Assembly: GCA_003648575.1 (NCBI GenBank)
Contig: QMPN01000002.1
Coordinates: forward strand, 1 to 34,836
Direction of reading: 5' to 3'
Length of the DNA: 34,836 bases
Source of the DNA: Bacteroidota bacterium
GTDB lineage: Bacteria; Bacteroidota; Bacteroidia; Bacteroidales; B18-G4
Numbering within the stretch: the stretch's first letter is position 1; each line of letters begins with the position of its first letter. A program made the position numbers and the translations under genes. Positions 1 to 7,694 of this stretch are shown here, piece by piece. The notes beneath the pieces are model-generated. The model saw only the letters and a list, made by a program, of their open reading frames with translations, was not told the origin of the DNA and did not search any database.

Positions 1-350
1 AGATATTGGGCAGAAACAATGCGGTTTCCGCGGGTATCATAAAAACCATACTTTTTGCCTTTACTGAAGTCGATCATGCCTTCACGCCATTCGCCCATGC
101 CTTCCAGGGTAACGGGCACCATAATAGCCCCGTTCTTGTCTATCAATCCGAAAAACCCATTCTTCATCACTTTGGCGGCACCTTCACAAAAAGGAAAGGC
201 CTGGTCATATTCCGCTTCAATTACAACATCGCCATTGTTGTCGGCATAACCCCATTTGTCACCATCAAGAAAGGGTATTCTGTCAGCATAGTTCTGGGCA
301 CTTAGAAATAACCCAATAAGCAGCAAACTCAGGCTCAAAATTATTTTCAT
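1..350 (-). CDS. WG-repeat protein, secreted, C-terminus cut by window edge
   Basis: Reading leftward from an ATG at 350, the frame stays open to the window edge (116 codons). It starts with a hydrophobic signal peptide (MKIILSLSLLLIGLFLSAQ) that would send it out of the cytoplasm. The mature part shows repeats of the WG (KWG) type, recognisable by K/D-W/F-G-[YL]-x-D-xx-G steps: DKWGYADNNGDVVIEAEYD, then NGFFGLIDKNGAIMVP, then KKYGFYDTRGNRIV. WG repeats are short beta-structured units found in many Bacteroidota exported proteins of unknown role; no catalytic function can be assigned. A TATCTTTG box on the minus strand (355-362) lies only four bases before the ATG. The gene is divergent from the sorted propeller protein at 505. 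The C-terminus and total repeat number are outside the window. Confidence 0.85.
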   Translation of the reverse strand, partial: MKIILSLSLLLIGLFLSAQNYADRIPFLDGDKWGYADNNGDVVIEAEYDQAFPFCEGAAKVMKNGFFGLIDKNGAIMVPVTLEGMGEWREGMIDFSKGKKYGFYDTRGNRIVSAQY

Positions 351-354
351 GCTC

Positions 355-362
355 CAAAGATA
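355..362 (-). promoter_or_regulatory. Bacteroidota-type -7 box before the WG-repeat gene
   Basis: The minus strand reads TATCTTTG, a match to the Bacteroidota -7 consensus TAnnTTTG. It ends four bases upstream of the ATG at 350, so any transcript would be leaderless or nearly so. No TTG is found at the expected distance upstream (the position reads GTG), so this is a half-supported promoter. Confidence 0.4.
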
Positions 363-366
363 AGAA

Positions 367-457
367 TTCATTCTTCGACCCACCGCCCACGGCCTATCGT
401 CAATCGCCTGCTGCCTGCTGCGTACTGTCAGCTGTCATTTGTCAATTCATTCTGGCA
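367..457. repeat. Degenerate 7-bp tandem array in divergent intergenic region
   Basis: The gap between the two divergent genes is built of 13 consecutive seven-base units with no slippage of phase. Examples are CACCGCC, CACGGCC, TATCGTC, AATCGCC, TGCTGCC, TGCTGCG, TACTGTC, AGCTGTC and ATTTGTC. Ten of the first eleven units end in C, and neighbouring units resemble each other more than distant ones. This is a heavily drifted heptamer array. Function unknown. Confidence 0.6.
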
Positions 458-504
458 TCAGGGACTCTTCCGGCTTAACTTTATTCTATACATAAACTAT
501 AACA

Positions 505-1605
505 ATGAATTATATGAAAAGAACATTTACCTTACTGATGCTCGTTTTTTCAATGATTTTTTGCAATGCGCAAAACCTGCTTAACAACCCGGAAAGTATC
601 GTTTATGATGCTGCAGCTGATCGTTACCTCGTATCCAATTGTGGCGATGGGCAGATCGTTGCCATTGCCAGCGATGGTCAGCAGAGCTATTTCAATACAG
701 ATATGACAGCCACGCTGGGATTGCATCTTGTAGGCGATACCCTCTATGTGTCATCCAATGATGGTCCGTATTCAGGCATTGTTGGCATGCTGCTGTCAAG
801 TGGCGACATTGTTTTCCATGTGGATATTCCGGAAAAAGAGTTGTTAAATGATATTGCCTCTGACAATGCAGGCCATCTCTATGTGACAGATAGTGAAGCT
901 AATAAGATATTCAAAGTGAATATTGCAGGAATGAGTTATACCACACTGGTGGATGCAGGCCTGGGCTATCCCAACGGTATACTGTATGATGAGACAAACA
1001 ATAGATTAATGGTATTGAACTGCCTGTTAGCCAGCCGGCCTATCTTATCAGTTGACCTGGACGACCTGACGCTTTCAACCATCGTGGAAACAGGAATAAG
1101 TGCCATTGATGGATTTACGGAGGATAATGACGGGAACTACTATTTTTCTTCCTGGACCACCGACAGGGTTTATCGTTATGATCATGTGTTTACCAATCCA
1201 CCGGAAATCATAGCAGGTGGGTATACTGATCCGGCCGATATCTATTACAACAAGACCAATGATATCCTGGCCATACCGAACTTCAATGCTGATACGATTA
1301 TCTTTTTACCGATCTCTCCCATGGGTGTAGATGATCCCAAACCGGCTGAAGAAGGCTACATCCGCATTTATCCAAATCCTTTCACTGAGATGCTCAATAT
1401 CAACTTTGACCTTGCCGCTTCTGGTTTTACAAAAGTCTCGGTTTACAATGCAGAAGGCAGGCTTGTTGATGACTTAGTAAAGCATTATCTAAACTGTGGA
1501 GATCACTATATAAATTGGGAAAGTAGCAATCTTGAACCTGGGATATATTTTTTAGTTGTCTGCGGAGAAGGTATTTACGAGTCGAAAAAACTCATCAAGA
1601 ACTAG
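505..1605 (+). CDS. Secreted beta-propeller (SMP-30/NHL-like) protein with T9SS sorting domain
   Basis: A 366-residue exported protein. Residues 1-23 form a signal peptide (hydrophobic run ending FCNAQ); an ATG at 514 (MKRTF) is an equally likely start. Residues of about 25-275 carry propeller-style repeats such as ESIVYDAAADRYLVSN, NDIASDNAGHLYVTDSEAN, YPNGILYDETNNRLMVLN and DGFTEDNDGNYYFSS, which resemble the SMP-30/gluconolactonase and NHL families. The last 80 residues are a type A Por secretion tail: IRIYPNPFTEMLNINFDL, a VYNAEGRLV strand, LEPGIYFLVV and the terminal KKLIKN. Such tails direct proteins across the outer membrane through the type IX system, whose core is encoded at 19177-25119. 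No catalytic residues were identified, so a binding or lactonase role stays open. It converges on the SDR gene with a 14-base gap and no visible terminator. Confidence 0.88.
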   Translation: MNYMKRTFTLLMLVFSMIFCNAQNLLNNPESIVYDAAADRYLVSNCGDGQIVAIASDGQQSYFNTDMTATLGLHLVGDTLYVSSNDGPYSGIVGMLLSSGDIVFHVDIPEKELLNDIASDNAGHLYVTDSEANKIFKVNIAGMSYTTLVDAGLGYPNGILYDETNNRLMVLNCLLASRPILSVDLDDLTLSTIVETGISAIDGFTEDNDGNYYFSSWTTDRVYRYDHVFTNPPEIIAGGYTDPADIYYNKTNDILAIPNFNADTIIFLPISPMGVDDPKPAEEGYIRIYPNPFTEMLNINFDLAASGFTKVSVYNAEGRLVDDLVKHYLNCGDHYINWESSNLEPGIYFLVVCGEGIYESKKLIKN

Positions 1606-1619
1606 CCCGGCCCCAGCAC

Positions 1620-2429
1620 CTATTTAAGCATCCTTAGCATGAAGTAGTCACGGAGCCAATGTGGCAATCGTTGTGCTATCCTCAGCATCGGATTATTATT
1701 CACCCGGTAGTATCTTTTTGGCTTTGATTTTGTCAGTGCTTTCAAGACAATGGAAGCAACTCTTTCCGGTTCAACAATCTTACGTATCTCTTTTGGTGCT
1801 TTGATGGCAAAATTGTGAAGGTATTCGGAGTAAATACTATCACCGGTCCTGTTTTTCAGATCGTGAAGGCCGTCGAGAAAAGGTGTGTTGATGGCTCCCG
1901 GCCGGATCAGGATCAGCTTAGCTCCCCAGAGGGCAAGCTCATTTCGCATGCTCACGCTCAGGGCTTCCAGCGCGATCTTGGTGTTGGCATAAGGATGGAA
2001 AGCGGCAGGCAAGCGCACACTCTCACTGCTGATATTCACCACCCGCCCCTTTGTCTCTATCAGGTGAGGCAGAAAGGCCCGAACCATATTCACGGGGCCA
2101 AAAGTATTGATGGCGAATATTTTTTCCAGGCTTTCTTTGGATTTTTCAGTTATGGGAAAGAAATCCGAGACCCCGGCATTGTTAACAATGGCCCAAACCT
2201 GCAGTTCCTTTTCTTCAATCGCCATCCGCAGCGCGGCAATAGATGCCTCATCAGTCACATCCATCTGATAGGCTAAAACAGGCCCTTCAAACATGGTATT
2301 AACTTCCGGGGAGATGTCTGTTGCGACAATGGCAAGGCCCGGAAACCTTTCCATGCAGCATTTAACAATGGCTTTTCCCAAACCACCGGCCGCACCGGTA
2401 ATGATTATGGCTTTTCTTAATTGTGTCAT
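1620..2429 (-). CDS. Short-chain dehydrogenase/reductase (SDR family)
   Basis: A 269-residue classical SDR. From the ATG at 2429 the protein begins MTQLRKAIIITGAAGGLGKA, with the cofactor motif TGxxxGxG at residues 11-18. The NNAG motif follows (NNAGVSDFF), then the catalytic Ser (VNISSESV) and the YxxxK pair (HPYANTK). The frame is open 32 codons further upstream, but that extension is translated heptamer-repeat DNA, so the start at 2429 is preferred. The likely reaction is NAD(P)-dependent oxidation or reduction of an alcohol or ketone; the length and the C-terminal tail of basic and aromatic residues recall retinol/hydroxysteroid-type SDRs, but the substrate cannot be told. It lies downstream of mevalonate kinase, separated by a 115-base gap holding a long inverted repeat, so co-transcription with the mevalonate genes is possible but not certain. 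Confidence 0.88.
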   Translation of the reverse strand: MTQLRKAIIITGAAGGLGKAIVKCCMERFPGLAIVATDISPEVNTMFEGPVLAYQMDVTDEASIAALRMAIEEKELQVWAIVNNAGVSDFFPITEKSKESLEKIFAINTFGPVNMVRAFLPHLIETKGRVVNISSESVRLPAAFHPYANTKIALEALSVSMRNELALWGAKLILIRPGAINTPFLDGLHDLKNRTGDSIYSEYLHNFAIKAPKEIRKIVEPERVASIVLKALTKSKPKRYYRVNNNPMLRIAQRLPHWLRDYFMLRMLK

Positions 2430-2449
2430 TTGATCATGAAGATACGGCG

Positions 2450-2544
2450 GAATTCTGAACTTTGAACTTTGAACTCTGAATTCTGAAATTATTTCTGAAT
2501 TCTGATTTCGTTTTTCAAAGTTCAAAGTTCAAAGTTCAGAGTTC
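2450..2544. repeat. Heptamer array forming a 31-bp imperfect inverted repeat
   Basis: Arms at 2450-2480 and 2514-2544 are reverse complements over 31 bases with two mismatches, separated by a 33-base loop. The arms consist of seven-base units (GAATTCT, GAACTTT, GAACTTT, GAACTCT), and the loop continues the same pattern. The right arm ends on the base next to the mevalonate kinase stop codon (2545-2547). On the minus-strand transcript this would be a very long hairpin directly after mevalonate kinase. No T-run follows it, so it is not a standard intrinsic terminator; it could act as a 3' stabiliser or weak terminator. Confidence 0.8.
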
Positions 2545-3510
2545 TTAGCTGTTTTTATACACTGCAATAACCTTCTGCCCCTGCGACTGAAGCGATTTCT
2601 GACTGGCTTCAAAGTCACGTGTGAATCCGAGGATAAAGCCACCACCGCCGCTACCGCAAAGCTTCAACGAGTAGGTTTTATTGTCCAGGCCGGCTTTCCA
2701 GCTACCGAATACCGAGTCGGGGATCATGGGCCGGAAATGTGCATACTGAAAGGCTGAAAGTTCATCCAGAGAGGAGAAAAACTGATCCGTCTTACCCTCC
2801 AGCAGGGAGTGGATACAGCGGTCGTTGAGCGGGATGAGTGTTTCCTTTATGAGTGTGTCAAATACTTTATCCTGGCATTTCTCGATAAAGAGGTTTACCA
2901 GTGGCTGGGTGATGCCCGGCTTGCCGGTATCGATCAGGAAGATGGCGCCCTCCAGGGGGAATTTATTACGGGGGATGCCCACTACATTTATACCGCTGCC
3001 CCCGTTGATCAGGAGGGGATATTTCAGGTAGCAGTTGAGCGGGTCGATGCCACTGCTAATGCCGTGGAAATAGCCTTCCATCTGGGCAAAGATGGCTTTA
3101 AGCATCAGCACATCTTCCTGCTTGAGATTGCGCCCGGATCTGATCTTGTTCAGCGCATAGCGCTCGTAGATGGCCGCGCATACAGCACCGGAACTCCCAA
3201 TGCCAAACCCCTGCGGGATGGTAGACTCGAAAAAGAGGTTTTTGTCGATATCTTTTTTGAAGTGCTCCAGGTTTAGCTCACACTTCATCTCTCCCTTCTC
3301 CTGCAACTTCAACAGGTGTGTATGGTATGCCCTCAGCATCTTGTTGGAGTCGATGGCAAAGTCATGGTCGGTATAGCGGTACTTGTTCAGAAATCCCAGC
3401 TCACCCTTGAAGTGGGCGTAGGGGATGGTGAGCCCCATTGAATTACAGATCACGCTATATTCTCCAAAGAGCATGATCTTGGCGTAAAAGACTTCCTGCT
3501 TGTTGGTCAT
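2545..3510 (-). CDS. Mevalonate kinase (GHMP family)
   Basis: A 321-residue GHMP kinase that should phosphorylate mevalonate to 5-phosphomevalonate with ATP in the cytoplasm. The start at 3510 (MTNKQEVFYAKIMLFGEYSV) is chosen because the frame upstream overlaps mvaD and the N-terminal motif K-x-x-L-x-G-E-Y is then at residues 13-18, as usual. The ATP loop PQGFGIGSSGA is at about 99-109, HGISSGIDPLN at about 149-159 carries the motif with the catalytic Asp, and the C-terminal glycine motif is CGSGGGGFILGF. It begins eight bases after the mvaD stop and is the last clear mevalonate-pathway gene of the operon. Substrate assignment rests on family resemblance and operon context; GHMP kinases are easily confused. 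Confidence 0.83.
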   Translation of the reverse strand: MTNKQEVFYAKIMLFGEYSVICNSMGLTIPYAHFKGELGFLNKYRYTDHDFAIDSNKMLRAYHTHLLKLQEKGEMKCELNLEHFKKDIDKNLFFESTIPQGFGIGSSGAVCAAIYERYALNKIRSGRNLKQEDVLMLKAIFAQMEGYFHGISSGIDPLNCYLKYPLLINGGSGINVVGIPRNKFPLEGAIFLIDTGKPGITQPLVNLFIEKCQDKVFDTLIKETLIPLNDRCIHSLLEGKTDQFFSSLDELSAFQYAHFRPMIPDSVFGSWKAGLDNKTYSLKLCGSGGGGFILGFTRDFEASQKSLQSQGQKVIAVYKNS

Positions 3511-3518
3511 TCCCTGCT

Positions 3519-4541
3519 TCAGACTTTCTCGGGACCGTTGCCAATATGGTCGTCGATCCGGTATTTGTCGCTGCAATATAGCAATAATTCCTCAGTGATA
3601 AATTCCTCCACTTCAGCTGAATCACTGCCGTGGTAGAGCAGGTGCACGTTGGGCCCTGCATCGAGGGTAAAGCAAAGGGTGGTACAGCTCAGGTCACGAA
3701 AGGCCCTGATCCTGTGAATGATGTTAAGGGTATTGGCTTTCAGGAGGATATATCCCGGGGTGGAGCTCATCATTAGCGCATGCAGACCCAGGGCTTCCTG
3801 TTCCACGATACGGATAAAGTTGGGATCATCGCCTTCCTGAAGGGCCTTTGTAAGGTCGTTGAAGTTCTTGTTGGCGCGCGCAAATCGCTGTTGTGCATAG
3901 GGGTGCCTGTCCATGAGCTTGTGCCCGGCCCTGCTGCTCACCACTTTGATACCCTGGTCGACAATGAGGATGGTATCACGTATATCTTTGAAGCTCTCGT
4001 TGATCTCCATCGGCAGGGGCGTGGCATATTCATCGCTGCTTCCGGGTATCTTGTCCGACTTGCCCCAGCTTACATAGCCACCGTAAACCGATCGTGCTGC
4101 ACTACCTGATCCCAGGCGGGCGATGTTGGATGCTTTCTGGTAAAATTCTTCCTCTGTCAGCGTTTTCCCGGTGACTTCATATTCCATGCTGCACAAGCAA
4201 AGTGCCAGGCTGCTCATGGCAGATGCTGATGAGGCAATTCCTGCCGAATGTGGAAAGTTATTGGTGGAATCGATGTGAAGGTTATATTCTTTAAGAAAAG
4301 GAAAGATGGATGCAATAGAGCTGATATAATCGCGGGCCCGTGCAGTAAAACGCTCCTTGCGCTGTCCGTCGAACAGAAGATCGATATTGCCGTCACCCGC
4401 TTCCCATTGAAGCTCGGTGGTGGTATGACAATTGTTGAGTGTGAAGCTGAGGCTGGGATTGCTTGGAAGCTGCACACCATGCTTGCCCCAATACTTGACG
4501 AGAGCAATATTCGAAGGGCTTTGCCATGAGATCTTATTCAT
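3519..4541 (-). CDS. mvaD: Diphosphomevalonate decarboxylase
   Basis: A 340-residue enzyme that converts 5-diphosphomevalonate to isopentenyl diphosphate with ATP, releasing CO2. From the ATG at 4541 it reads MNKISWQSPSNIALVKYWGK, with the family signature KYWGK at 16-20. The ATP-binding loop PHSAGIASSASA is at about 97-108, GSGSAARSVYGGYVSW is at about 144-159, and the catalytic Asp motif DAGPNVHLLYH lies near the C-terminus. The frame is open 32 codons upstream, but that extension runs into the end region of the preceding gene and lacks family similarity. The gene sits between two other GHMP-fold genes of the same pathway, 64 bases after the GYDIA kinase, which makes the assignment firm. 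Confidence 0.95.
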   Translation of the reverse strand: MNKISWQSPSNIALVKYWGKHGVQLPSNPSLSFTLNNCHTTTELQWEAGDGNIDLLFDGQRKERFTARARDYISSIASIFPFLKEYNLHIDSTNNFPHSAGIASSASAMSSLALCLCSMEYEVTGKTLTEEEFYQKASNIARLGSGSAARSVYGGYVSWGKSDKIPGSSDEYATPLPMEINESFKDIRDTILIVDQGIKVVSSRAGHKLMDRHPYAQQRFARANKNFNDLTKALQEGDDPNFIRIVEQEALGLHALMMSSTPGYILLKANTLNIIHRIRAFRDLSCTTLCFTLDAGPNVHLLYHGSDSAEVEEFITEELLLYCSDKYRIDDHIGNGPEKV

Positions 4542-4605
4542 ATTATTCAGCTTTTTAAAGTCGGATCCCAGATGCCGGATGTTGGGATATGATTTCACCA
4601 AATAT

Positions 4606-5553
4606 CTAGCTTTTGGCACCGAGTACAAGATGGTCAAAGGAGAAGACGATGTCTAAACCTTTCTTGCTAAAATAGGGTTTTATTTGATTAAAGCCAATTT
4701 CGCTTGAGGCAAGAAGGAAATCCCCTCCCCAGGCACCGAGTGATTTAATGCTCCCCGGAAAATCAGAAAAGTGCAGGTCTTTTATCTTTGGTATGTCCAA
4801 TATGCCTGACATGATCTCTTCATGCTCATCCAGCAAGGCATTGAATTCGGCCAGCTTGTTGACAGTCGTGATATCCCGCCCGATCTGTGAGATGCGGGCT
4901 TTATCAACATCAGCCACATTCTTTTGGGTGAGGTAGTGGTTTACTGCTGCAGCAGAATCCTGTTTCTTTCCCGAATAAACAAAGGCAATATTTTCTTTAA
5001 ATGGCGGATCGAAGCTGACGCGCTGACGTATCGGGCTCCCCAGCACCAGGCGATACCAGAGTGGGCTGTCGCTAGTGGCACAGGCAATGTCGTAACCAGA
5101 GCCCTTCTGGGTTTTCCTGAACAGCTCATAAGAATCGATCCTGAACCATTCAGCGAGCATGCTGATCAGACTTGAACTGCTGCCCAGGCCCCAGCCAGGG
5201 TGGAAGTCAAGCTTTGTTTCAAGTGTGAAGGAATGACCCTTTCTGAAAATATCAGCGTTAAGGCGATTGGCTTCTGATAATAGTTGCTGTAGAAATAGTG
5301 CTTTCTTTTCGTCAGTGGTAGCCTTAACTTCTAAATCTGGAAGGGAAAATTCAACCTCAAACCAGCAGTCATCCTCATAATAGCTTTTCCAACTCAACAG
5401 GCTCCCTGTCTTACCGTCACCTTCTCTCCTCATCGATACATCCAGTTGCTGTCCCATGACTGTAGGAACCGCCAGAGCAAGCGCTCCCTGCAACACGAGA
5501 TATTCTCCCGTGATCAGCAGTTTTCCGTTTGTATACAATGACTGCTTCTTCAA
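4606..5553 (-). CDS. GYDIA-family GHMP kinase, probable phosphomevalonate kinase
   Basis: A GHMP kinase of about 315 residues carrying the motif that names its Bacteroidota family, GSGYDIACATSDSPLWYRL (GYDIA at about residues 153-157). The ATP loop GWGLGSSSSL is at about 120-129, and the N-terminal signature is NGKLLITGEYLVLQGA. The operon supplies HMG-CoA reductase, mevalonate kinase and the decarboxylase, and this protein would fill the missing phosphomevalonate kinase step; that is inference from context. No ATG lies near the N-terminus. The TTG at 5553 is chosen because it gives MKKQSLYTNGKLL, the usual length before the NGK motif, and falls just after the HMG-CoA reductase stop. An alternative TTG at 5595 would overlap that gene by 32 bases. 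Confidence 0.82.
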   Translation of the reverse strand: MKKQSLYTNGKLLITGEYLVLQGALALAVPTVMGQQLDVSMRREGDGKTGSLLSWKSYYEDDCWFEVEFSLPDLEVKATTDEKKALFLQQLLSEANRLNADIFRKGHSFTLETKLDFHPGWGLGSSSSLISMLAEWFRIDSYELFRKTQKGSGYDIACATSDSPLWYRLVLGSPIRQRVSFDPPFKENIAFVYSGKKQDSAAAVNHYLTQKNVADVDKARISQIGRDITTVNKLAEFNALLDEHEEIMSGILDIPKIKDLHFSDFPGSIKSLGAWGGDFLLASSEIGFNQIKPYFSKKGLDIVFSFDHLVLGAKS

Positions 5554-5563
5554 TTTGTGTTGA

Positions 5564-6895
5564 TTAGGAATTTCCTTTGCGCAGGTCTGATACAAGTGCT
5601 TTCACATTACTGAAAGACACCTTTTTATCTTTAAAATGATCTACGACATGATCCTTTTCTTCTTTGGTTACACCGATATGGTTGAGGATATTATAAAGGT
5701 GCATTTTCATGTGTCCAACCTGTATGCCTTTGGTAGTGAGTGATTTCAGTGCGCTGAAGTTGTTGGCCAGTCCACAGGCTGCTGCAATCATCATCAGCTG
5801 TTCCGCTTCCGGATTATTCAGAAGCTCAAGAGAGAATTTTGCCAGCGGATGCAGGGACGTAAGGCCTCCCACTGTTCCTATAGCAAGAGGGACGGTAAGC
5901 GAGTAACGGAATTTTCCATTTTCCAGCGATATGTCGGTCAGGGATGAATATTTTCCATTTCTTGCGGCGTAGGTATGTGCGCAGGCTTCTATGGCACGGA
6001 AATCATTGCCGGTGGCCAATACAACAGCATCGATGCCGTTCATGACGCCTTTGTTGTGGGTGCTTGCCCGGAAAACATCTTCCTGGGCTATACGGACAGC
6101 CCTTTCGAATTTCTTTACAAATTCAACGGCACTCATATTGCGATCCATTTCACCAAACTCTTCGATGTCGCACTCTACCCAGGTCCTGACAAGGCAGTCA
6201 GGAGTATAGTTAGAAAGTATAGCCATCACGATCTCACATTCTTCGCTGGCACCTGTGAACCTTTTATCTTCTTTGAGGAACCTTTTCAATAACTCTCCAA
6301 ACTCTTCGAGGCAGGAGTTGATAAAGTTGGCGCCCATGCTATCGGCGGTTTCGAAGCTGGCCTTGAGTTGAAAATAATTATCGAGCTTGTCGCTCATATC
6401 CACCAGCTCTATGTCGATGATTCCGCCCCCGCGTTCACGCATATTTTCAGTGATGGGATTGGTTTCTATGATCAGCTTTTCTTTGATATCAGGCATGGCT
6501 GCACTCAGCACGTCCTTATCACCTTCCCAGACGAAATGCACCTGGCCGATCTTGGTCATGGATAAGACCTCTGCGTGAAAGCCACCCCTTTCCGACCAGA
6601 ACTTGGCTGCGTTCGATGCTGCTGCGATTACCGAGCTTTCCTCGATTACCATTGGTACGAGGTACATATTGCCATTGATCACAAAGTTGGGAGCAATGCC
6701 ATAGGGAAAGAAAAAGTTGGAAATGGTATTCTCTGCGAACTCATCCAGTTTTCTCTGCAGACCTGCATCCTGGTGCCAGTATGATTTGAGCTCCCGGGCC
6801 GCTTCAGCCGGATTTTCAAAATAACTGGCCGTCAGGTCGATCTTCTGCTCTTTGTTCAGCTTCGAAAAGCCTTTCCTGATTTGCTGCTTTTGCAT
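5564..6895 (-). CDS. mvaA: Hydroxymethylglutaryl-CoA reductase, class II
   Basis: A 443-residue class II (bacterial type) HMG-CoA reductase; it interconverts HMG-CoA and mevalonate using NAD(P)H. Landmarks are ENTISNFFFPYGIAPNF at 55-71, the catalytic Glu motif EESSVIAAAS at 85-94, DSMGANFINS at 185-194, HNKGVMNGIDAVVLATGND at 280-298 (catalytic Lys and Asp region), and GHMKMH at 394-399 with the catalytic His. Length fits the Pseudomonas mevalonii type. Although class II enzymes are often labelled degradative, the three downstream kinase/decarboxylase genes point to biosynthesis of isopentenyl diphosphate. It is the first gene of the operon; a TATCTTTG box sits eight bases upstream. HMG-CoA synthase and isopentenyl diphosphate isomerase are not in the window. 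Confidence 0.96.
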   Translation of the reverse strand: MQKQQIRKGFSKLNKEQKIDLTASYFENPAEAARELKSYWHQDAGLQRKLDEFAENTISNFFFPYGIAPNFVINGNMYLVPMVIEESSVIAAASNAAKFWSERGGFHAEVLSMTKIGQVHFVWEGDKDVLSAAMPDIKEKLIIETNPITENMRERGGGIIDIELVDMSDKLDNYFQLKASFETADSMGANFINSCLEEFGELLKRFLKEDKRFTGASEECEIVMAILSNYTPDCLVRTWVECDIEEFGEMDRNMSAVEFVKKFERAVRIAQEDVFRASTHNKGVMNGIDAVVLATGNDFRAIEACAHTYAARNGKYSSLTDISLENGKFRYSLTVPLAIGTVGGLTSLHPLAKFSLELLNNPEAEQLMMIAAACGLANNFSALKSLTTKGIQVGHMKMHLYNILNHIGVTKEEKDHVVDHFKDKKVSFSNVKALVSDLRKGNS

Positions 6896-6903
6896 AATGA
6901 GGG

Positions 6904-6911
6904 CAAAGATA
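6904..6911 (-). promoter_or_regulatory. -7 box before the mevalonate operon
   Basis: The minus strand reads TATCTTTG, matching TAnnTTTG, and ends eight bases before the mvaA ATG. Transcription from here would leave only a few bases of leader. No TTG is seen at the usual distance upstream, where the heptamer array begins. Confidence 0.45.
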
Positions 6912-6921
6912 GGGCTTTTGG

Positions 6922-7052
6922 GAATTATGAATTATAGATAATGAATTAGGGAATGGAATCCCGGGTGTCGGGTGATGAGTGCTGAATACTTCGATTTTCG
7001 ATCCTCGCTCTTCTAACTTCTAACTTCTAACTTCTGATTTCGCTCTTCCTCA
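6922..7052. repeat. Degenerate 7-bp tandem array
   Basis: From 6922 to the DUF4468 stop the gap can be cut into about 18 seven-base units without any indel: GAATTAT twice, AGATAAT, GAATTAG, then GGTGTCG, GGTGATG, later CGATTTT, CGATCCT, CGCTCTT, CTAACTT three times, CTGATTT and CGCTCTT. Adjacent units are similar while the motif drifts along the array. It ends directly at the stop codon of the DUF4468 gene and at its other end touches the mvaA promoter region. Confidence 0.7.
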
Positions 7053-7607
7053 CTACCATTCTTCCTCTTCAACTACCACCTCGGGTACCATATATGCTTT
7101 CAGTGAAGCACCAAAGTTATCCATGGCATAAACGCGGAGTTGTTCAAGGTAAATGGGCCATTGATCATTGTAGTCGCGGTGGGCAGTGTTCAGCCATTTC
7201 TCACAGGAGTATTTTGATTGTTTGGTGAGAACGAAATTATCGAGAGTGTAGCGATAACGGCCATCTTTACATTCGATCTTGAAATAGTATTTGATCATGC
7301 CTGCGATCTTCTTCACATCCTTTTCATAAAAGACCAGTTCAAACTGGTGCTTGCCTTTGATCACACCGCTGGCGGCATCCCTTACCTGGGTCACATAAAC
7401 CGGTTGTTTGAAGAAGTGGTGTAACCATTCGCCTGCACGATTGAAGAGTTCTTTCTGGGTACCTGTTTCCTCTACTACTTCCTGGAAAGTGATGAGTCCC
7501 GTATTGGGATCTACAGGGATAGCTGCTTTAACTTCTTCTGCCTCTTCCTGCCCGAAGAGGAACAAGCCGCTGAGTATGATGCTGAAGTACAAGATTGCTT
7601 TTTTCAT
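7053..7607 (-). CDS. DUF4468 domain protein, exported
   Basis: A 184-residue protein with a signal peptide (MKKAILYFSIILSGLFLFGQ). The mature part begins with the DUF4468 pattern: IPVDPNTGLITFQEVVEETG, then KELFNRAGEWLHHFF, then a D-x-x-x-G-x-I-x-G step (DAASGVIKG) and strands YRYTLDNFVL. DUF4468 proteins are small secreted or periplasmic Bacteroidota proteins with a TBP-like fold and no known function. The C-terminus ends in an acidic stretch. It has its own transcription unit, with the groEL terminator upstream and a heptamer array downstream. Confidence 0.8.
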   Translation of the reverse strand: MKKAILYFSIILSGLFLFGQEEAEEVKAAIPVDPNTGLITFQEVVEETGTQKELFNRAGEWLHHFFKQPVYVTQVRDAASGVIKGKHQFELVFYEKDVKKIAGMIKYYFKIECKDGRYRYTLDNFVLTKQSKYSCEKWLNTAHRDYNDQWPIYLEQLRVYAMDNFGASLKAYMVPEVVVEEEEW

Positions 7608-7662
7608 GGTACTGTTTATTGATTTGCGTGCACTTAGAGCAAATATTGTACCGTAAAGATAT

Positions 7663-7692
7663 AAAAAACCCCGCCGGGGGCGGGGTTTTTTT
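7663..7692 (-). terminator. Intrinsic terminator of groESL
   Basis: A GC-rich hairpin with 7-bp arms (CCCCGCC at 7669-7675 and GGCGGGG at 7679-7685, loop GGG) flanked by A and T runs on both sides. On the minus strand it begins a few bases after the groEL stop and ends in a T-run. The symmetric A/T flanks make it potentially bidirectional. Confidence 0.92.
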
Positions 7693-7694
7693 TA

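Noticed and set aside
367..457. CRISPR array
   Set aside because: Units are 7 bases long with no spacers and no cas genes nearby; the heptamer arrays are simple tandem repeats.
2430..2525. N-terminal extension of the SDR protein
   Set aside because: The frame stays open for 32 codons upstream, but this part is translated heptamer-repeat DNA and the conserved cofactor motif has normal spacing from the ATG at 2429.
2450..2544. Insertion sequence ends or MITE
   Set aside because: The inverted repeat is made of internal heptamers, has a short loop, shows no target-site duplication and no transposase is nearby.
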